DNA from: Bacteroidales bacterium
Lineage (GTDB): Bacteria; Bacteroidota; Bacteroidia; Bacteroidales; UBA932
Length of the DNA stretch: 64,000 nucleotides
Reading direction: 5' to 3'
NCBI GenBank assembly: GCA_017469745.1
Contig: JAFUFS010000001.1
Coordinates: 1 to 64,000, forward strand
Shown here: positions 1-9,325 of the stretch, one piece after another
Position numbering within the stretch: the stretch's first letter is position 1
Layout: the number at the start of each line of letters is the position of its first letter
Notes under the pieces: model-generated
Databases searched by the model: none
Told to the model about the DNA's origin: nothing
What the model saw: the letters and a program-made list of their open reading frames with translations, nothing else
Program-made: the position numbers and the translations under genes

Positions 1-1
1 C

Positions 2-121
2 TTCTCCTGGCTGGAGAACTTCCGCCGACTGACTATCGACTATGAATTCCTGGCGGAGACAGCTGAAGCTATGGTACAGCTGGCCTGTGTCCAGATTATG
101 CTTAACAAATTTTTTGTATGA
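2..121 (+). CDS. IS5-type transposase, C-terminal fragment
   Basis: Only the last 39 codons lie in the window; the stop is at 119-121. The tail reads FSWLENFRRLTIDYEFLAET and ends ...QIMLNKFFV. This is the usual C-terminus of IS5/IS4-group DDE transposases, which carry the final helix of the RNase H-like catalytic core. The catalytic residues would be upstream of the window. Whether the element is intact cannot be seen. The right terminal inverted repeat should follow within tens of bases (see the repeat at 137-479). Confidence 0.75.
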   Translation, partial: FSWLENFRRLTIDYEFLAETAEAMVQLACVQIMLNKFFV

Positions 122-136
122 TTTCAAAACAGTTTC

Positions 137-479
137 TAAATGTCTTGTTTAGCAAAGGCCGGATCCGCTCCTTTTCGAGCCAGGTTTCCCGAGCTCCGGA
201 AAGAAGTCCCGCACAGACATTCAACGATTTAAAGAGAAACGCTCAAGACGGCACCTAAAAAATGCTTAAGTACTATGAATCAATCAATTACAGAGCGATA
301 TTCGTCATAACACCCTGAATCACAAATAATTAGCGATGTTTTGTATATTTTTTCATTTGTTAGTATATTTGCCAGTCATTAGGTTACTGTATAACCAAAG
401 TTGATTTTTACCGAAATAATTAAAAAACATTAACGAAACACGATTAAAAATTATAATTTTTTACTAAACAAGACATTTA
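137..479. repeat. Widely spaced inverted repeat, possible IS ends
   Basis: Bases 137-156 (TAAATGTCTTGTTTAGCAAA) reappear inverted at 460-479 with 19 of 20 positions matching, including a perfect 16-bp core. The left arm starts 15 bases after the transposase stop, where a right-hand terminal inverted repeat would be expected. The right arm has the orientation of a left IS end and sits 44 bases before the susC start. I infer either two insertion ends flanking 300 bases of host DNA, or a MITE-like derivative. The interval 157-459 is AT-rich without a convincing gene and contains the susC promoter. Confidence 0.5.
340..371 (+). promoter_or_regulatory. Bacteroidetes-type promoter for susC/susD
   Basis: TATATTTG at 364-371 is a perfect match to the -7 consensus TAnnTTTG. 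TTTG at 340-343 lies 20 bases upstream as the -33 box. Transcription would start near 378 and leave a 5' leader of about 145 bases before the ATG at 523. That leader includes the right arm of the inverted repeat. The assignment rests on sequence match only. Confidence 0.5.
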
Positions 480-522
480 ACAATCAATCAGAAAGTTATA
501 AACCATTTTAAATCTTCTGTTT

Positions 523-3500
523 ATGAGTAAACGTTTCATTACGGCTATGCTGGTGCTCCTTACTTTGGGAGTACAGGCATTTGCTCAGTCTGCCGTGTCC
601 GGAAAGGTCACGGATCAGTCTGGGGAACCTCTTGTCGGAGTGAATGTCCTCGTAAAGGGCACCACTAACGGCACAATGACGGACTATAACGGAAACTACA
701 ACCTGAATAACCTCAGGTCGGATGCCGTTTTGGTCTTCTCCAGCATCGGCTTCGCCTCCCAGGAGGTAGCTGTCGGCAATCAGAGGACAATCAATGTCCA
801 GATGAAAGACGACGCCGCTTTCCTTGATGAGGTCGTGGTCGTCGGTTACGGTACAGCACGCAAAAAGGATGTCTCCGGTGCTATCGCAAGTGTCAATTAT
901 GGCAATGACAAGAATGTCGCCAGCCTTCCTAACCCGAATGCACTTGCAGCCCTGTCCAGCAAGGTCGCTGGTTTGAGCTATGCTCCTACCACAAGTGCCG
1001 CCGGTGACAACACTGCCACCATGACCATCCGTGGTAAGAACGCCATCCCTACTGGAGGAAGCATGTCTGCAAGCGCTCAGAGCGTCAACCAGCCTCTCCT
1101 CGTCATCGACGGTGTTCTTTCCTATGGTTCGATCAACTCGATCAACACTGCTGACATTGAGAGCATCGATGTCCTGAAGGACGCTTCCGCAGCTGCTATC
1201 TACGGATCCCGTGCTGCTAACGGTGTTATCATCATTACGACCAAGAAGGGTACCAGCTCAGCTCCGGTTGTTAACTTCAACGGTAGCGTCAGCATCTCCG
1301 ACTGGAACCGCATGCCTAAGATGGTTTCCGACAAGGAGACCTTCCTTAAGAATCGTTTCTACAGCAAGAAAGGCGCTGGAGACGCTAATTTTGAGAATAA
1401 GGAATGGAATTATTCAAGCCTTGATGCCGCTGCCAACGACAACCTTCTCTCTACCCGTGAGTTGGAGGCTTGGAATGACGGCCAGTGGGTCAACTGGCTC
1501 GACGAGATCTCCCGCAAGGGTGTCGGCCAGAAGTACGACCTGTCCGTGAGCGGCCGTGCAGAGCGTGTCAACTACTATGTTTCCGGCGACTACACCCGTC
1601 AGCAGGGTATACGCAAGGGTGACGACTATGAGAAGGCCGGTGCCATGGGTAAGATTGACTTCAACATTACCGACTGGCTCACAGTTGGAGCAAAGGCTAA
1701 CTTCCTGGCTTCCAACAGCTGGGGACAGAGTGCTAACATCCGCTATGCAATGTGGTACACTCCTCTTTCCTATGTCTATGCACGCCAGCCTGGTTTCGAG
1801 AACTGGTACAACAGCGTTCCTGACAACAACACTACCAGCCCGTTCATCGGTACCGGTTCCGACGATTCTTACGCTTACACAGATCGTCAGAGCAAGAGCA
1901 TGAACCTCAATGGAGTTGCTTATGCCCAGATCGATGTTCCTTTCATCCCTGGTCTCAGCTATAAGGTGACCTTCCAGGGTCAGCGCAACGCCGGCTACTC
2001 GGATGTCTACAACAATCCTGAGATGAACGTCAACACCGAGATCGAGAGCGAAATGCTGGATCCCAGCCGCTACATCGGCAACGTGACCGGCAGCATCGGT
2101 GCTACAAACTATGCAGCTTGGAACATCGACCAGATCCTGACTTATGCAAAGGATATTGCTCTGCATCATTTCGATGTGACATTGGGTTACACCCGTGAGG
2201 CTACAAACAACAACTCTCTTGGAACCAACTTCGCAGGTTATCCCACTCCGACCACATTGGGTGTCTACAACATCGAGACTGCCAATTCTGTCACTGGAAC
2301 ATACCGCAACCGCACCCAGACCCAGTCCGTGGGTTATCTTGCCCGCGTCAACTACAACTGGGCCAACAAGTACTACCTCACCGGAAACTTCCGTCGTGAC
2401 GGTTTCTCTGCTTTTGCACTTGGTCACAAGTGGGGCAACTTCTACGGTGCTTCTGCAGCTTGGGTTATCTCCAATGAAGACTTCATGCAGGACGGTCCTT
2501 TCGATTTCCTGAAACTCCGTCTCTCATGGGGTCAGAACGGATCCCGTAACATCAGCGCAGGTGCCACTCAGGCAACCATGGGCAAGAATGACACCTCCAA
2601 CAGTGGAGCTATCACCATGACTTGGCTTGGTGATGAGAGCACCCTTGGTATGACCCTTACCAACCTGCCTAACAGAAACCTGACTTGGGCAACTGTCGAG
2701 AAGGCCAACCTTGGTATCGACTACGCATTGCTGGGCAGCCGTATCAACGGTAGCCTCGATGTCTACACCGGCCAGACCACCAATATGCTGGTTGCTCGTT
2801 CTGCTCCTTACCTCTCCGGTTTCAACGATGTTGATGACAACGTCGGTAAGGTGACCAACAAGGGTGTCGAGTTCGTTCTCAACACCGTGAACATCGATGG
2901 CGACGGCCGTGATTCTTTCCGTTGGGAAAGCAATCTCGTGTTCGATGCCAACCGCAACAAGCTCGTCTCCCTCTTCGGTCCCGACTATAATGGTAACGAG
3001 GCTGATGATGTTGCCAACGCTGTTACCTACGGTCGTGAGTCCAACTATACCCTGCTTGTCGGCAGACCTCTGGGTGCCGCCTATGACTTGAAGCTTCTCG
3101 GTATCTTCAAGGATCAGGCCGAAATCGACGCACATAAGGTCCAGCCGGATGCCAAGCCCGGAGACCTCAAGTTCGAGGATTATGACGGTGATGGCGATAT
3201 CGACGCTGACGACTACCAGTACCTCGGATCCTCCGATCCTCTCTTCACCGTGAACTTCGCCAACACTCTTGCTTGGAAGAATTTCAGCTTGTACTTCAAC
3301 TTCCGTTGGATGCAGGGTGACAAGACTCATTTCATCTGGCTTGATCCTTATGCCTTTGGAACCAACATGGGTAGCGGTGCTCAGCTTGCCAGAGTAAAGC
3401 CTTGGACCGAGCAGAACCATTCAGACGTGTTCCCTCGTTACGGCTACAGCAACAGTCTTGGTTATCAGTACTGGAACAGCCGTTCCTTCCTCAAGCTGAA

Positions 3501-3729
3501 AGACCTAGTCTTCTCTTACACCATCCCCGCACAGGTCCTTAAGGGTTCCGGCATCAGCAACCTCCGTTGCTATGTTGGAGCTACCGACCTGCTGACTATT
3601 TCTAATTGGTCAGGTATTGATCCTGAGACCGGCGGTACCATTGCAGCAGGAGCGAGCTCAAGCCGCTTCGGAAGCAACGGAGCCTACAAGACGGTCACCT
3701 TCGGTGTCAATCTTACCTTCTCGAAATAA
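523..3729 (+). CDS. SusC-type TonB-dependent outer membrane transporter
   Basis: 1068 residues. A signal peptide (residues 1-21, ending AFAQ) is followed by a carboxypeptidase-regulatory-like beta-sandwich (about 24-110). Next come the SusC-typical linker DEVVVVGYGTARKKD, a TonB plug domain (about 115-240) and a 22-stranded barrel with the family's aromatic C-terminus. There is no N-terminal STN domain, so this copy should not signal to an ECF/FecR pair. A calcium-loop-like stretch DYDGDGDIDADDY lies near residue 886, as is common in SusC proteins. It pairs with the SusD 31 bases downstream to import oligosaccharides. The nearby GH92 genes suggest mannose-rich glycans, but no substrate is encoded in the sequence itself. 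Confidence 0.95.
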   Translation: MSKRFITAMLVLLTLGVQAFAQSAVSGKVTDQSGEPLVGVNVLVKGTTNGTMTDYNGNYNLNNLRSDAVLVFSSIGFASQEVAVGNQRTINVQMKDDAAFLDEVVVVGYGTARKKDVSGAIASVNYGNDKNVASLPNPNALAALSSKVAGLSYAPTTSAAGDNTATMTIRGKNAIPTGGSMSASAQSVNQPLLVIDGVLSYGSINSINTADIESIDVLKDASAAAIYGSRAANGVIIITTKKGTSSAPVVNFNGSVSISDWNRMPKMVSDKETFLKNRFYSKKGAGDANFENKEWNYSSLDAAANDNLLSTRELEAWNDGQWVNWLDEISRKGVGQKYDLSVSGRAERVNYYVSGDYTRQQGIRKGDDYEKAGAMGKIDFNITDWLTVGAKANFLASNSWGQSANIRYAMWYTPLSYVYARQPGFENWYNSVPDNNTTSPFIGTGSDDSYAYTDRQSKSMNLNGVAYAQIDVPFIPGLSYKVTFQGQRNAGYSDVYNNPEMNVNTEIESEMLDPSRYIGNVTGSIGATNYAAWNIDQILTYAKDIALHHFDVTLGYTREATNNNSLGTNFAGYPTPTTLGVYNIETANSVTGTYRNRTQTQSVGYLARVNYNWANKYYLTGNFRRDGFSAFALGHKWGNFYGASAAWVISNEDFMQDGPFDFLKLRLSWGQNGSRNISAGATQATMGKNDTSNSGAITMTWLGDESTLGMTLTNLPNRNLTWATVEKANLGIDYALLGSRINGSLDVYTGQTTNMLVARSAPYLSGFNDVDDNVGKVTNKGVEFVLNTVNIDGDGRDSFRWESNLVFDANRNKLVSLFGPDYNGNEADDVANAVTYGRESNYTLLVGRPLGAAYDLKLLGIFKDQAEIDAHKVQPDAKPGDLKFEDYDGDGDIDADDYQYLGSSDPLFTVNFANTLAWKNFSLYFNFRWMQGDKTHFIWLDPYAFGTNMGSGAQLARVKPWTEQNHSDVFPRYGYSNSLGYQYWNSRSFLKLKDLVFSYTIPAQVLKGSGISNLRCYVGATDLLTISNWSGIDPETGGTIAAGASSSRFGSNGAYKTVTFGVNLTFSK

Positions 3730-3760
3730 GGCGCGTCTAATTATTTAATATAAGATAGAT

Positions 3761-5806
3761 ATGAAAAAATACATATTCATTCTTCTCGCTCTTGTCCTCG
3801 CAGTTTCCTGCAATGACGATGCATTCCTTGAGGAGAAGACTTACAACGACGACACCAGTAGCTTCTTCAAGAACCAGAAGTCCATTGAGATCGCTCTTGC
3901 ATCTGCATACACAGAGATCCAGTACATGGTGTTCGGTAACCAGCGCGGTGGCTCTTCCCACAACTGGATACTGAATGGTATGGGCTTGGATACTTTTGCC
4001 AACACCAATGTCACAGCTAGCGGTGATGACCAGGGTGTTTTCTCCGATTGGCCCAAGCTGACTTCTATCAGCGGTTATGTCCGTCACTATGGTGAGTACA
4101 TGTACAAACTCTCGAACCGTGCCAACATCGTGGTCGACATGATTGACGAGCATCCCGAGATTGAGTATTCCACTCCTACCATGAAGCAGGAACTTCGCGC
4201 TGAGGCGGTTTTCCTCCGTGCATGGTCCTACCGCGTACTTGCCGGTCTGTTCGGAAGCCTCGTTTATTCCGATCACATGACCCAGGAAGCTCGTTATGAC
4301 TACGAGATGATCCCTCGTGAGGAAGCATGGAAGCTTATTGCCGCTGACTTCGAGTATGCCGAGCAGAATCTTCCTACCACTGCCCGTCTCATGGGTACCG
4401 TCACCAAGGCTGCTGCCGCCCACTATCTCGCAGAGACTTACCTTTCTCTTGGCCAGTTTGCTGAGGCTGAGGCTGCCGCCTCCCGCGTCATCAACGGCCA
4501 GGATGGTGACTATCACCTCATGACCACCCGTTTCGGTAACCGTGCCGACCAGGCTGTCGACCGTTACGGCAATTCCCTCGCAGCTCCTCAGGGTGCTTAC
4601 TGGGATCTTTTCCGTACTTCAATGAGGACTGACGGAACCCAGGCATCTGATTCCAACCCTAACGATCCCGGCAATAAAGAGGCTATCTGGGTCGCCCAGA
4701 TTGACATGGTCAGCCAGGCAGAGAACTGGACTCTCGGTGCTTCCGGAGACTCCTGGTGGCGTATGCATGTTCCCATTCTTGAGTCCGTGTGGGCTCCTTG
4801 GGTCCCCATGGGTGGAAAGACCGGAACCAGAACCGGCAGCGACGGAAAAGTGTATTATGTTTTCACAGCTGATGCTACTTGCTATCCTACAGGTGTTGCA
4901 CCTGAGGGAGCAGGAAATCCTGTTGCTACTGTTGAAGAGGCTGTGGGCCGTAAGACCATGTACAGCATAAGCACTAAGATCGACTCCCTTGCTTGCCGTG
5001 CCCAGGGTAACGGTGCTGCTACAGCACTTGGTTTCCTTGCTTCCGAGTTTGTCCAGCGTCCTGCTGGTGACATCCTTGGTTCTTATTGGGACGATCCCAA
5101 CGACTTCCGTGGAAGCGAGGTCATGATCCAGCGTGATTACTACACTCCTTCTGGAAAGAAGTGGTCGGAAGTCAAGAAAGAGATCAAGGCCCGTGTTGAT
5201 GCTGGTCTGTATGAAGTGACCGCCGCAGACACCGTGAACATCACTCCTCGTTTCTGGAAGTTCTCTGATGACAAGCACGTCATTAACAGCGGTAACTGCT
5301 ACTATGACACAGACTGGTACATGATCCGTATCGCCGAGACCTATCTGCTCCGTGCAGAGGCCCGTCTGGCCCAGGGTAACAAGAGCGGTGCTGCAGAAGA
5401 CATCAACGTCCTCCGCAACCGTGCAGGCGCCAAGCCCGCTTCTGCAGGTGACATCGACATCGACTACATCCTTGACGAGCGTGTCCGTGAGCTCTTCGGT
5501 GAGGAGCAGCGCTGGATTACTCTCAGCCGTCTGTCCTGCAACCCTAATGCAACATACGTGCTTGACAAGTATCCTACCCAGAATGCGCAGACTTCGAACA
5601 CACTGTACGAGCGTACGCGCAAGTATGGTTGGGGACATGAGAACGATCTTACTGCAGGTCGTCGCGAGACTTATGTTGATGCTCTCGGAAACACCCGTCA
5701 CATCCCTAACATCCAGCCTTACAACTACGTACTCCCTATTCCTGTCCAGATCATCCAGTCCAACAAGGATGTGAAGATCCCTCAGAATTACGGTTACGGA
5801 GAATAA
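3761..5806 (+). CDS. SusD/RagB-family surface glycan-binding lipoprotein
   Basis: 681 residues, longer than the usual 500-600 of the family. It has a lipoprotein signal ending LAVSC with Cys17, followed by acidic residues (NDDAF, then EE) that resemble the Bacteroidetes surface-export signal. TPR-type helical repeats typical of SusD are visible (AEAVFLRAWSYRVL, AAAHYLAETYLSLGQ). The C-terminal RagB/SusD motifs include IAETYLLRAEARL, INVLRNRAG and ILDERVRELFGEEQRW. It forms the lid of the SusC transporter encoded just upstream and binds the incoming glycan. It converges on the first GH92 gene with 12 bases between the stops and no obvious terminator. Confidence 0.95.
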   Translation: MKKYIFILLALVLAVSCNDDAFLEEKTYNDDTSSFFKNQKSIEIALASAYTEIQYMVFGNQRGGSSHNWILNGMGLDTFANTNVTASGDDQGVFSDWPKLTSISGYVRHYGEYMYKLSNRANIVVDMIDEHPEIEYSTPTMKQELRAEAVFLRAWSYRVLAGLFGSLVYSDHMTQEARYDYEMIPREEAWKLIAADFEYAEQNLPTTARLMGTVTKAAAAHYLAETYLSLGQFAEAEAAASRVINGQDGDYHLMTTRFGNRADQAVDRYGNSLAAPQGAYWDLFRTSMRTDGTQASDSNPNDPGNKEAIWVAQIDMVSQAENWTLGASGDSWWRMHVPILESVWAPWVPMGGKTGTRTGSDGKVYYVFTADATCYPTGVAPEGAGNPVATVEEAVGRKTMYSISTKIDSLACRAQGNGAATALGFLASEFVQRPAGDILGSYWDDPNDFRGSEVMIQRDYYTPSGKKWSEVKKEIKARVDAGLYEVTAADTVNITPRFWKFSDDKHVINSGNCYYDTDWYMIRIAETYLLRAEARLAQGNKSGAAEDINVLRNRAGAKPASAGDIDIDYILDERVRELFGEEQRWITLSRLSCNPNATYVLDKYPTQNAQTSNTLYERTRKYGWGHENDLTAGRRETYVDALGNTRHIPNIQPYNYVLPIPVQIIQSNKDVKIPQNYGYGE

Positions 5807-5818
5807 TAGTTCTGTATA

Positions 5819-8041
5819 TTATTTGAACGCACCCTTTACGGGTTTGCGTGACATTTCGAATTGAAGCTTGGCTCCATCCTTGATCTGGTCGTACCGGATA
5901 ATGGGGGAGCCAAGTTTTTTTCCATCAAGCCAGACGGCCTTGATGTAGACCGCGTCCTTGCTCCAACCCTTGGTGGTCATCTCGATCTTCTTCCCGTTGG
6001 AGAGAGTTACGCTCATTCCCGGTACGCAGGGCGAGCCAATGTAGTACCAGTCGGCTCCGGGACAGAAGGGATAGAATCCCAGGCAATTGAACAGGTACCA
6101 GGCGCTCATCTGGCCGCAGTCGTCGTTGCCGCTCAGTGATCCGGGCTCGTTGCCGTAGAAGTTCTCGGCCACGTAGCGGATCCATTTCTGGCAGTTCCAT
6201 GGTTCTCCGAAATAATTATACAGGTAAGCTACGTGATGGCAGGGCTCGTTGCCGTGCCAGTAGCCTCCGATGCGGCCCCAGATGTCATGAGCTCCGGGAA
6301 TGTCCTCGGGAAGCTCGATGGTGAAGAGTTCGTCGAGATATTTCTTCAGCCTCTGCCTTCCGGCCAGCTGCACGTAACCGTCGAAGTCGTGGAAGACGCT
6401 CCAGGTGTACTGCATCGTGAAACCTTCGGTGATGTCACCCCAGCCGTTGACGGAGCCAGGACCCTGGTAGGCTATCGGAGCGAACGGATCGCGCCATGCG
6501 CCCTTGGAGTCCTTGCCGCGCATGTAGCCGGTCTCCGGGTCGACGAGGTTCTTGTAGTTCATCGAACGGTTCAGGAAGAACTCATATTCCTCCTCATGGC
6601 CGAGTTTCTTCGCGACCTGGGCTATGCACCAGTCGTCGTAGGCATATTCAAGGGTCTTGGAGACGCTTTCCTTCTCGAGGTCGAAGGGGACGTAGCCGAG
6701 GGAGGTATATTCAGGGATACAGTCGTAGTGGGGGTTGGTAGCCGTTGTCTTCATCGCTTGGAAGGCGAGCTCGTAGTCGAAGCCGGGCACATCCTTGAGG
6801 ATCATGTCGGCGAGTACGGAGCAGGAGTGGTAGCCGATCATGCACCAAGTCTCGCCTCCGTAGAAGGACCAGTAGGGGAGCATGTGCTCGGCGCTCTTGT
6901 CGTAGTGGGCGAGCATGGAGTTGGCTATGTCGGCCTGGAGGGGCCTGTTTACGAGGTTCATAAGGGGTTCGAAGGCCCTGAAGGTGTCCCAGAAGGAGAA
7001 GGTTGTGACGTTGGTGAAGCCTTCGGCCTTACCGATGGTGCCGTCGTGCTCGCGGAAGCGGCCGTCGGCATCCTGGAAGACGAAGGGATGGAGCATGGTG
7101 CGGTAGACGCTGGTGTAGAAGGTTTCGCGAAGGACCTTGTCATCGGAGTCCAATGAATATGCTCCCAGGGCCTTTTCCCAGGTCTGTTCGGCTTCGGCCA
7201 GGGCGGTGTCGAAGTCCTTGCCGTCCAGTTCCTTGAGGTTCAGCAGTGCTCCGTCGGTCCCGACTCCCGACACCGCCACCTTGACCTGCAGGTCCTTGAC
7301 ATCCTGGTAGCGGACGATGACCTTGAGCTTCTTTCCCCAGGCCTCAAGGGAACTGCGGAAACGCTTGGTGTTGTAGATCACGGGTTCTCCGTCCTGGAGG
7401 ATGGTGAAGTCCTTGATGGGCTCGGAGAAGCGGGCGGCGAAGTAGACGTAACGGCCTGGATTCCAGCCGGCTACGACCTTGCTGCCGATGATTGTGTGGT
7501 CGTCAAGGAGCTTGACGGTGGACCATTCGCAGTCCCATTTGAGGGTGTGGTCAAGGTCGATCATGACGTAGGCGCCATCTTTTTGCGGGTATGTGAATTT
7601 GAATATTCCCGAGCGCATGGCGGCCGTCATCTCGGCTTTCACGCCGCTGTCGAGGGTGATTCCGTAGTAGCCGGGGTGGGCGCTTTCCTTGCTGTGGTCC
7701 AGTTTGGAAGGCTCAATCCTGTCGCCTATTCCGGGGAGGAAGAGGAAGTCTCCGAGGTCGGGGATTCCGGTTCCGCTGAGGTGTGTAAGGCTGAAGCCCT
7801 GGACAAAGGGTTTTGAATATTTGTACCCGGCGGCGCAGTCATAGTCCTTGTCGTCGCAGTCAGGGCTGATCTGGATACCTCCGTAAGGCAGCTGCGGTCC
7901 CGGGTACACGTTCCCGAACCCGTCCGTCCCCACGAACACGTTCACATCGTTGATCAGTTTTCTTCCGTCGTTGGAAGCAAATGATAATGAAGATGTTATG
8001 AAAACAAGTGCCGCAACGGCCAATCCTTTGAGAATATTCAT
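5819..8041 (-). CDS. GH92 exo-alpha-mannosidase (first copy)
   Basis: 740 residues with a signal peptide (1-22). The family opening VNVFVGTDGFGNVYPG and the SLTHLSGTGIPDLGDF segment are present. GNEPCHH at 597-603 contains the probable general acid Glu599, and GNDDCGQMSAWY contains Asp640/Asp641, where the family's catalytic base lies. GH92 enzymes are calcium-dependent inverting enzymes that trim alpha-1,2/1,3/1,4/1,6-mannose from N-glycans and mannans; the linkage cannot be read here. The gene is transcribed alone from a promoter next to a palindromic element. It was probably once contiguous with the second GH92 gene on the same strand before the RAYT segment (8086-9469) came between them. 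Confidence 0.95.
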   Translation of the reverse strand: MNILKGLAVAALVFITSSLSFASNDGRKLINDVNVFVGTDGFGNVYPGPQLPYGGIQISPDCDDKDYDCAAGYKYSKPFVQGFSLTHLSGTGIPDLGDFLFLPGIGDRIEPSKLDHSKESAHPGYYGITLDSGVKAEMTAAMRSGIFKFTYPQKDGAYVMIDLDHTLKWDCEWSTVKLLDDHTIIGSKVVAGWNPGRYVYFAARFSEPIKDFTILQDGEPVIYNTKRFRSSLEAWGKKLKVIVRYQDVKDLQVKVAVSGVGTDGALLNLKELDGKDFDTALAEAEQTWEKALGAYSLDSDDKVLRETFYTSVYRTMLHPFVFQDADGRFREHDGTIGKAEGFTNVTTFSFWDTFRAFEPLMNLVNRPLQADIANSMLAHYDKSAEHMLPYWSFYGGETWCMIGYHSCSVLADMILKDVPGFDYELAFQAMKTTATNPHYDCIPEYTSLGYVPFDLEKESVSKTLEYAYDDWCIAQVAKKLGHEEEYEFFLNRSMNYKNLVDPETGYMRGKDSKGAWRDPFAPIAYQGPGSVNGWGDITEGFTMQYTWSVFHDFDGYVQLAGRQRLKKYLDELFTIELPEDIPGAHDIWGRIGGYWHGNEPCHHVAYLYNYFGEPWNCQKWIRYVAENFYGNEPGSLSGNDDCGQMSAWYLFNCLGFYPFCPGADWYYIGSPCVPGMSVTLSNGKKIEMTTKGWSKDAVYIKAVWLDGKKLGSPIIRYDQIKDGAKLQFEMSRKPVKGAFK

Positions 8042-8071
8042 GACTGTTAGTGTTTATTGCTGATGATATCA

Positions 8072-8079
8072 CAAATATA
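8072..8079 (-). promoter_or_regulatory. -7 box of the first GH92 gene
   Basis: On the minus strand these bases read TATATTTG, a perfect -7 consensus, 30 bases before the ATG at 8041. The expected -33 region would fall around 8099-8103, inside the left arm of the adjacent palindromic element, and has no clear TTTG. The element may therefore have replaced the original upstream promoter half. Confidence 0.4.
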
Positions 8080-8085
8080 ATGAAT

Positions 8086-8235
8086 CCCGCCAAATAGGCG
8101 CACAGCAGATAGCATTCTGGCCATGTTGCAGCCTTATCGTGGTGCTCCGAGGCCCGAGATCAGCCTGTGGAGCACGGTGATCCTCTCCTCAGTACCTTTG
8201 ATGCCCTTTTCCCGTGCGCCAGTTTGGCGGCGGGG
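8086..8235. repeat. REPIN-like palindromic element, left copy
   Basis: An imperfect dyad centred at 8158.5. The outer arms are GCCAAATAGGCGCAC (8089-8103) and GTGCGCCAGTTTGGC (8214-8228), complementary at 13 of 15 positions. The right arm can itself fold as CGCCA-gtt-TGGCG. The central hairpin is GTGCTCC (8142-8148) paired with GGAGCAC (8169-8175), with a further inner AGGC/GCCT pair. Exactly 38 bases separate each outer arm from the central hairpin. The GTGC tetranucleotide before the small hairpin resembles the GTAG/GTGG head of REP sequences. It lies between the GH92 promoter and the transposase-like gene, and an equivalent element is at 9326-9469. The stretch 8042-8371 holds no gene. Confidence 0.75.
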
Positions 8236-8371
8236 ATAGGTGTAGTTCTTTCTAATGAAAGATATTGCTTTTTTTGTTTGGAAAGATGAGGAGGATTCCC
8301 CATATTTATGTCGTGCTAATCATCCGAAGTCATCGCTGTGATGATGGGAGAATGAGGCGTGGGATTTTGCG

Positions 8372-9277
8372 ATGAATAAAGAGTATTTCCATGTTTGCGC
8401 CAAAGGCGCTGATTCCCGAAATTTCATTATCAGTAAAGCTGATTATTTCGCGGCATTCAATCTGATAGGTGTATGTGCAGCGAACAGTGAGGCCGTTGTC
8501 GTTTCTTTTTCAATAGAAGACAGTCATCCTCATTTCCTTCTATGGGGGACCAAGATGGAGTGCTCCCGGTTCAAGGTACTTTTTGAAACTCTCTATATCC
8601 ACTATGCAGCTGCCACGAGAAAAGGAGGAGCCGACCTCGTCCTTCGCTGTGAATTGTATCCCATTGGAGATGACCTTGACTATTTGCGTAATGTGGCCGT
8701 CTACACTATAATCCAGGCAACGAAGGATGGAAAGTCCGTGATGCCTTATGATTATCCATGGGGGACAGGATCGATGTACTTCAGGAATGGTTATTATACT
8801 CCTGTCTGGTTGTTCGATGAAAATGGATCCATACATGAACCTGTTCCTTTCGCCTCTTATGGGGCAAGAGAGAAGCGTGTCTTATTACATACCAGAAGCT
8901 ACACGATTCCTGATCAATGGCTGGTTTGTAATGGTATCATCCTCCCTGTAAACTATGTTGATGTGGCGAAATTCGAGTCTATATACGTTACATTCAACCG
9001 TTTCCGTGTGTTCTTGGCTAGTCCCAGGAGCCGTGAAGAGGCTATGCTTACCAGGATGGCAGAAGAAAAGGGTGTGATGCTGGAAGACTTGGAAGCCAGG
9101 AAGGTTTGCGGGGATTGTAGTAAGATGATGTTCGGAACCAGTGATCCCCGGAGACTTGATCCGAGGGACAGAATCTCACTCGCACAACAACTTCGCAGAC
9201 AATTCAGGTTAACATTCCGCCAGTTAGCGACTCTGGTCCGGCTTCCGGAAACAGAAGTCAGGACCTTCGTCCAATGA
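8372..9277 (+). CDS. RAYT-like (REP-associated tyrosine) Y1 transposase
   Basis: 301 residues, no signal peptide. The layout matches the IS200/TnpA_REP family. It has an HUH-type metal motif, His52-Pro-His54, at the end of a beta strand (VVSFSIEDSHPHFLL). The candidate nucleophile is Tyr111 in the helix NVAVYTIIQATKDGK, followed by the family's aromatic motif DYPWGTG (127-133; consensus YPWSS). The C-terminus (about 255-301) looks like a helix-turn-helix (FRQLATLVRLPETEVRTF), which would suit binding of a target hairpin. RAYTs are usually single-copy, domesticated transposases that process REP hairpins. The palindromes on both sides support this reading. The usual Asn-Pro after the Tyr is absent (IIQ), so activity is not certain. 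Confidence 0.75.
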   Translation: MNKEYFHVCAKGADSRNFIISKADYFAAFNLIGVCAANSEAVVVSFSIEDSHPHFLLWGTKMECSRFKVLFETLYIHYAAATRKGGADLVLRCELYPIGDDLDYLRNVAVYTIIQATKDGKSVMPYDYPWGTGSMYFRNGYYTPVWLFDENGSIHEPVPFASYGAREKRVLLHTRSYTIPDQWLVCNGIILPVNYVDVAKFESIYVTFNRFRVFLASPRSREEAMLTRMAEEKGVMLEDLEARKVCGDCSKMMFGTSDPRRLDPRDRISLAQQLRRQFRLTFRQLATLVRLPETEVRTFVQ

Positions 9278-9325
9278 TACTATTTCGCGAGCCTTCTGGC
9301 ACTGAAACAACACCCATCAGGAAAA

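Noticed and set aside
1414..5701. Long minus-strand open frames opposite susC and susD (1414-2427, 2524-3420, 4619-5701)
   Set aside because: They mirror the codon structure of the real genes, have no signal, domain or start context, and would overlap conserved SusC/SusD sequence completely.
6233..7156. 307-codon plus-strand frame opposite the first GH92 gene
   Set aside because: Val/Gly/Glu-rich antisense shadow of GH92 without family features.
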